Positions 61,217 to 64,000 of a stretch of 64,000 nucleotides of DNA are shown piece after piece. Every line of letters begins with the position of its first letter. The first letter of the stretch is position 1. The translations under genes and the position numbers were made by a program. The DNA comes from Acanthamoeba lenticulata (Eukaryota > Discosea > Longamoebia > Acanthamoebidae), in assembly GCA_002179805.1 (NCBI GenBank), contig NAVB01000994.1, positions 1 through 64,000 on the forward strand. The letters are read 5' to 3'. Below the pieces are notes generated by a model, which was not told where the DNA came from, did not search any database, and was given only the letters and a program-made list of their open reading frames with translations.

Positions 61217-63194
61217 ATGGACGTGCCGATCGTGGCTGTGCTGGTTGCCCTGCTAGCTGGCGCGCTCATGTGGCTCGTCTTGGGCGGCCTCTGGGCCTGG
61301 ACGCTTCGTGGCAGCTCTGCTCCTCGCCGTACGCACAACAATGAACGCGATCCACTACAATTGTTTTGATTTTTTAACCTTGGCCCTGTGCAGAGCATAG
61401 CCAACGAAATAACATGCGTGTGGCGTTCATCCACCCTGACCTCGGAATTGGTTTGCCTTCACCACCTTCATGTTGTCCTAGCCTGCATTATTGATAGGAA
61501 ACACCACAGGAGGAGCTGAGCGCCTTGTTGTAGACGCCGCGTTGGGGCTGCAGCAAGCTGGGCATGAGGTGGTCATCTTCACATCTCATCACGACCCCAA
61601 CCACTGCTTCGATGAGACGCGCAATGGTGCGTACTTCTTCCGTGCGGTACCCACCTCCGGCCACTTCTCACTTGCAATTGTGATGCAGGCACGCTGCGCG
61701 TCATTGTGCACGGCGATGCTCTACCTCGCTCGCTTGGCGGTCGGTTCAAGGCCTTCTTCGCTTACCTGCGCAACGTATGTTCCGCCAATAGCTCGCCTCT
61801 TCTTCGTCTTTGGGAACTTAGGCGCTGGTGAGGCGCCCACAGTTCTACTTGGCGTTCGTGTTGGTCCGTAGCAATCACGGTGGATACTATGACTCCATCT
61901 TCGTGGACGCCATATCAGCTTCCATCCCCATCCTGAAGCTAACCGGAGCCAAGGTGCACCTTGCTCTCTACCTCCTTGTCTTTGCTCTGCTCGCCTCTTT
62001 CGGTTCCCCTCGCCTCTGAGCTTCGCTATTACATCAGGTTTTGTTCTACTGCCACTTTCCCGATCGCGAGCTGTGCACCGATCGCCGCTCGCTTCTTAAG
62101 CGCCTCTACCGTTTGCCCCTCGACACGTTGGAAGAAGTCACCACGGGGCAGGCCGACAAGGTGCTGGTCAACAGCCTCTACACAGCCAGCGTTTATGACG
62201 CGACCTTCACGCGCATCGCCTCGCGCGTGCGGCCCTCTGTGCTCTACCCCGCCATCAACTTCCAGTCTTACGCGGCCTCTGAGTAAGCGCAAGCCCACTT
62301 CCCTATTTATCAGCGCCTTGGCTTATGTGCGCTGACACGCGTGTCCTGCGTAGGCAGTGCCGCAAGCCGCTGTTTGTGTCGTTAAACCGATACGAGCGAA
62401 AGAAGAACATCGGGCTTGCGCTCAAGGCATTTGCTCTCCTGCGCGATCGGATTCCGCACACATTTGGCTCACTTCGCCTTGTCATCGCGGGTATGTACCT
62501 TGACCAGGTCGAATCGTCACTCGCGCTCCGATGATCACATATCACTGCACCGACCACCAGGGGGTTACGACCCAGAGCTGGCCGAAAATGTGGAGCATTT
62601 CAAGGAGCTGAAGGCGCTCGCGCACCAGCTGGACCTCATTACCGATGATCAAATGCACTCCACGGAAGACGATGACATGGCCGGCCCACAGCAGGTCACC
62701 TTCTTGCGGTAGGTGTTGAATTATTGGGCCCCACGCGCAGTGAGAAATGATGCTAAGAACATGTGCGATGATCAGATCAATCTCGAATCAGGTGCGGAAC
62801 GAGCTGCTGGCGTCGTGCGCAGCCATCGTTTATACCCCGACGAACGAGCACTTTGGCATCGTGCCTGTGGAAGCCATGTACGCCCGAGCACCAGTCATCG
62901 CGTGCAACAGCGGCGGGCCCAAGGAGAGCGTCAGACATGAGGTGCCTGCTGCTTGCCTGTACCTGTGGTTAGTGCCTGAGGTTTGCGACTTACTCGGCCG
63001 GCTTGGCACAGGTGACGGGCTTCCTGTGTGAGCCGCAACCAGAGGCCTTTGCTGAGGCGATGGTGGTGTTGGCAGAGGATCCGCAACGAGTCAAAGAGAT
63101 GGGCGACGCCGGCCACGAGCACGCCTCGGAGCGCTATTCGCTGAGCTCCTTCACACAGAAGCTCGAAGCTGCTATTCGCTCCATGTTGGCGTAG
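61217..63194 (+). CDS. ALG2: Alpha-1,3/1,6-mannosyltransferase ALG2
   Basis: Adds the second and third mannoses to the dolichol-linked oligosaccharide on the cytosolic face of the ER. ATG 61217 opens a membrane helix ([21 protein letters not shown]). Then [26 protein letters not shown], split by an intron that joins exactly at [108 protein letters not shown] and RLVIAGGYDP complete the N-terminal GT-B half. The C-terminal half has [37 protein letters not shown], the EX7E motif of GT4 enzymes, and [17 protein letters not shown]. Full family length, about 430-450 aa. Stop 63194. Confidence 0.93.
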
Positions 63195-63476
63195 CACTAG
63201 CAATGAAGAAGGCTGAATGCATTCCTCACTCACGTTGTTCCCCAGGGAAGTGGCCATGAAGCACGCTCAAGACGCGCAGTAGCCGCTTACGGAGAAAAAC
63301 GGTGACCGTTAGCCCAAAGGGAAGTGCGCGAGTGGCGGAGTGACTTCTTGGGCGTTCTTCTTCCGGTTTTGACGCGCAATCAATCCAACGTTTGCAGACT
63401 GCGCCCCTCCATTGGATGTACAGACGGTAGCGACGCGCAACTCACAATCCCTGAAGAAACACGGGGCCACAGCTCG

Positions 63477-64000
63477 ATGGATAAGACGCACAGAGATGCA
63501 AGGCGACACACATCGAGAACCGGCAAGTTGAGCCAAATTCGATTAATTACGTTTACTGATGATCATGATCGATCCTACTCCTTCTACCACTTCGTCCTCT
63601 TCCTCTACATCCTCACGATTTTGCTCCTCTACACAACTTATGGCTGTTCGGAATCTTTCCCCTACGGCCGCACCTTCGTCATCTGCTCCATAGCCATCAC
63701 GGCGCTGCCCGTCCTCTTCACCTTTATCAAGGTGGCCACAGCTAGGCGAGACCAACCCATGAAGTGCGCGGTGGCCGTTATATACTTGCTCTTGGCTACG
63801 GTGGGCTGCTACTCTATTTTCATCTATTCGGACCACTGCGACGCGGAGCTCGTCCGCTTCAACGTCTCCGTTGCTCAGCTGACCGACCCCCGCGCAAAGC
63901 TCAACCAGTACAACCTGTTCACGCTGCGCGATGGCGAGGTCATGGTAGAGCACATGGTCGTCGGCCAGGTCATTATTAAGGGCCGGTACGGCACACGCGT
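63477..64000 (+). CDS. Three-helix membrane protein, partial at right edge
   Basis: ATG 63477 and an uninterrupted frame to the end of the window (174 codons), so no stop is seen. Basic N-terminus (MDKTHRDARRHTSRTGKL), then three hydrophobic segments: FHFVLFLYILTILLLY-like near residues 40-58, TFVICSIAITALPVLFTFIKV, and CAVAVIYLLLATVGCYSIFIY. After helix 3 a Cys and an NVSV sequon (HCDAELVRFNVSVAQL) suggest a lumenal or extracellular loop. No family recognised. The short spacer after ALG2 (282 bp) shows no other gene. Confidence 0.6.
   Translation, partial: MDKTHRDARRHTSRTGKLSQIRLITFTDDHDRSYSFYHFVLFLYILTILLLYTTYGCSESFPYGRTFVICSIAITALPVLFTFIKVATARRDQPMKCAVAVIYLLLATVGCYSIFIYSDHCDAELVRFNVSVAQLTDPRAKLNQYNLFTLRDGEVMVEHMVVGQVIIKGRYGTR

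Overview
The window looks like nuclear DNA of a free-living amoebozoan, most probably Acanthamoeba or a close relative. The exons are GC-rich. Nearly every gene is cut by short introns of about 60-150 nt, with donors mostly GTACG, GTGCG or GTAAC and pyrimidine-rich acceptors. Genes are tightly packed, with many divergent pairs 280-460 bp apart and convergent ends 80-200 bp apart. Two receptor kinases carry TKL kinase domains behind bacterial-like extracellular domains, an arrangement familiar from Acanthamoeba. The species assignment is an inference. Gene models were read by eye from exon phases, so spans are firmer than exact internal splice sites.

Layout: 1-3.5 kb (-) a receptor kinase with a degenerate 5'-nucleotidase ectodomain, cut by the left edge; 4.1-10.0 kb (-) a USP48 deubiquitinase; 10.3-12.1 kb (-) a GATA factor; 12.5-15.0 kb (+) a UBAP1-like ESCRT-I protein; 15.1-16.6 kb (+) 3-hydroxyanthranilate dioxygenase; 16.7-18.2 kb (-) a TraB-domain protein. 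From 18.5 to 29.0 kb lies a group with a phosphate theme: a secreted purple acid phosphatase (+), a Pho84/PHT1-type phosphate transporter (-) and, divergent from the transporter, a receptor kinase with two tandem PstS-like phosphate-binding domains (+). The transporter and kinase share a 404-bp promoter that holds a near-perfect inverted repeat. Next come a 61-aa zinc-ribbon protein and mitochondrial GatA (29.2-31.8 kb, +), a very large ELAPOR-like receptor (32.0-41.7 kb, -), a RapGAP (42.0-45.6 kb, +), two unrecognised genes (46.0-49.6 kb), GAPDH (49.8-50.9 kb, -), an ankyrin-SET protein (51.4-53.1 kb, +), a ubiquitin ligase joining RING1-IBR-like fingers to a MYCBP2-type RING-Cys-Relay module (53.4-58.0 kb, +), a glyoxalase/VOC protein (-), an aldo-keto reductase (+), ALG2 (+), and the start of a three-helix membrane protein at the right edge.

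The strongest leads are: (1) the RING1-IBR plus RCR ubiquitin ligase, in which both relay cysteines of human MYCBP2 appear conserved; (2) the PstS receptor kinase beside a phosphatase and a phosphate transporter; (3) the pseudo-nucleotidase receptor kinase, which has lost essentially every metal ligand; (4) 24-bp palindromes in two divergent promoters, one ending exactly on a start codon. There are no bacterial-style operons, CRISPR arrays, insertion sequences or recognisable tRNA/rRNA genes.
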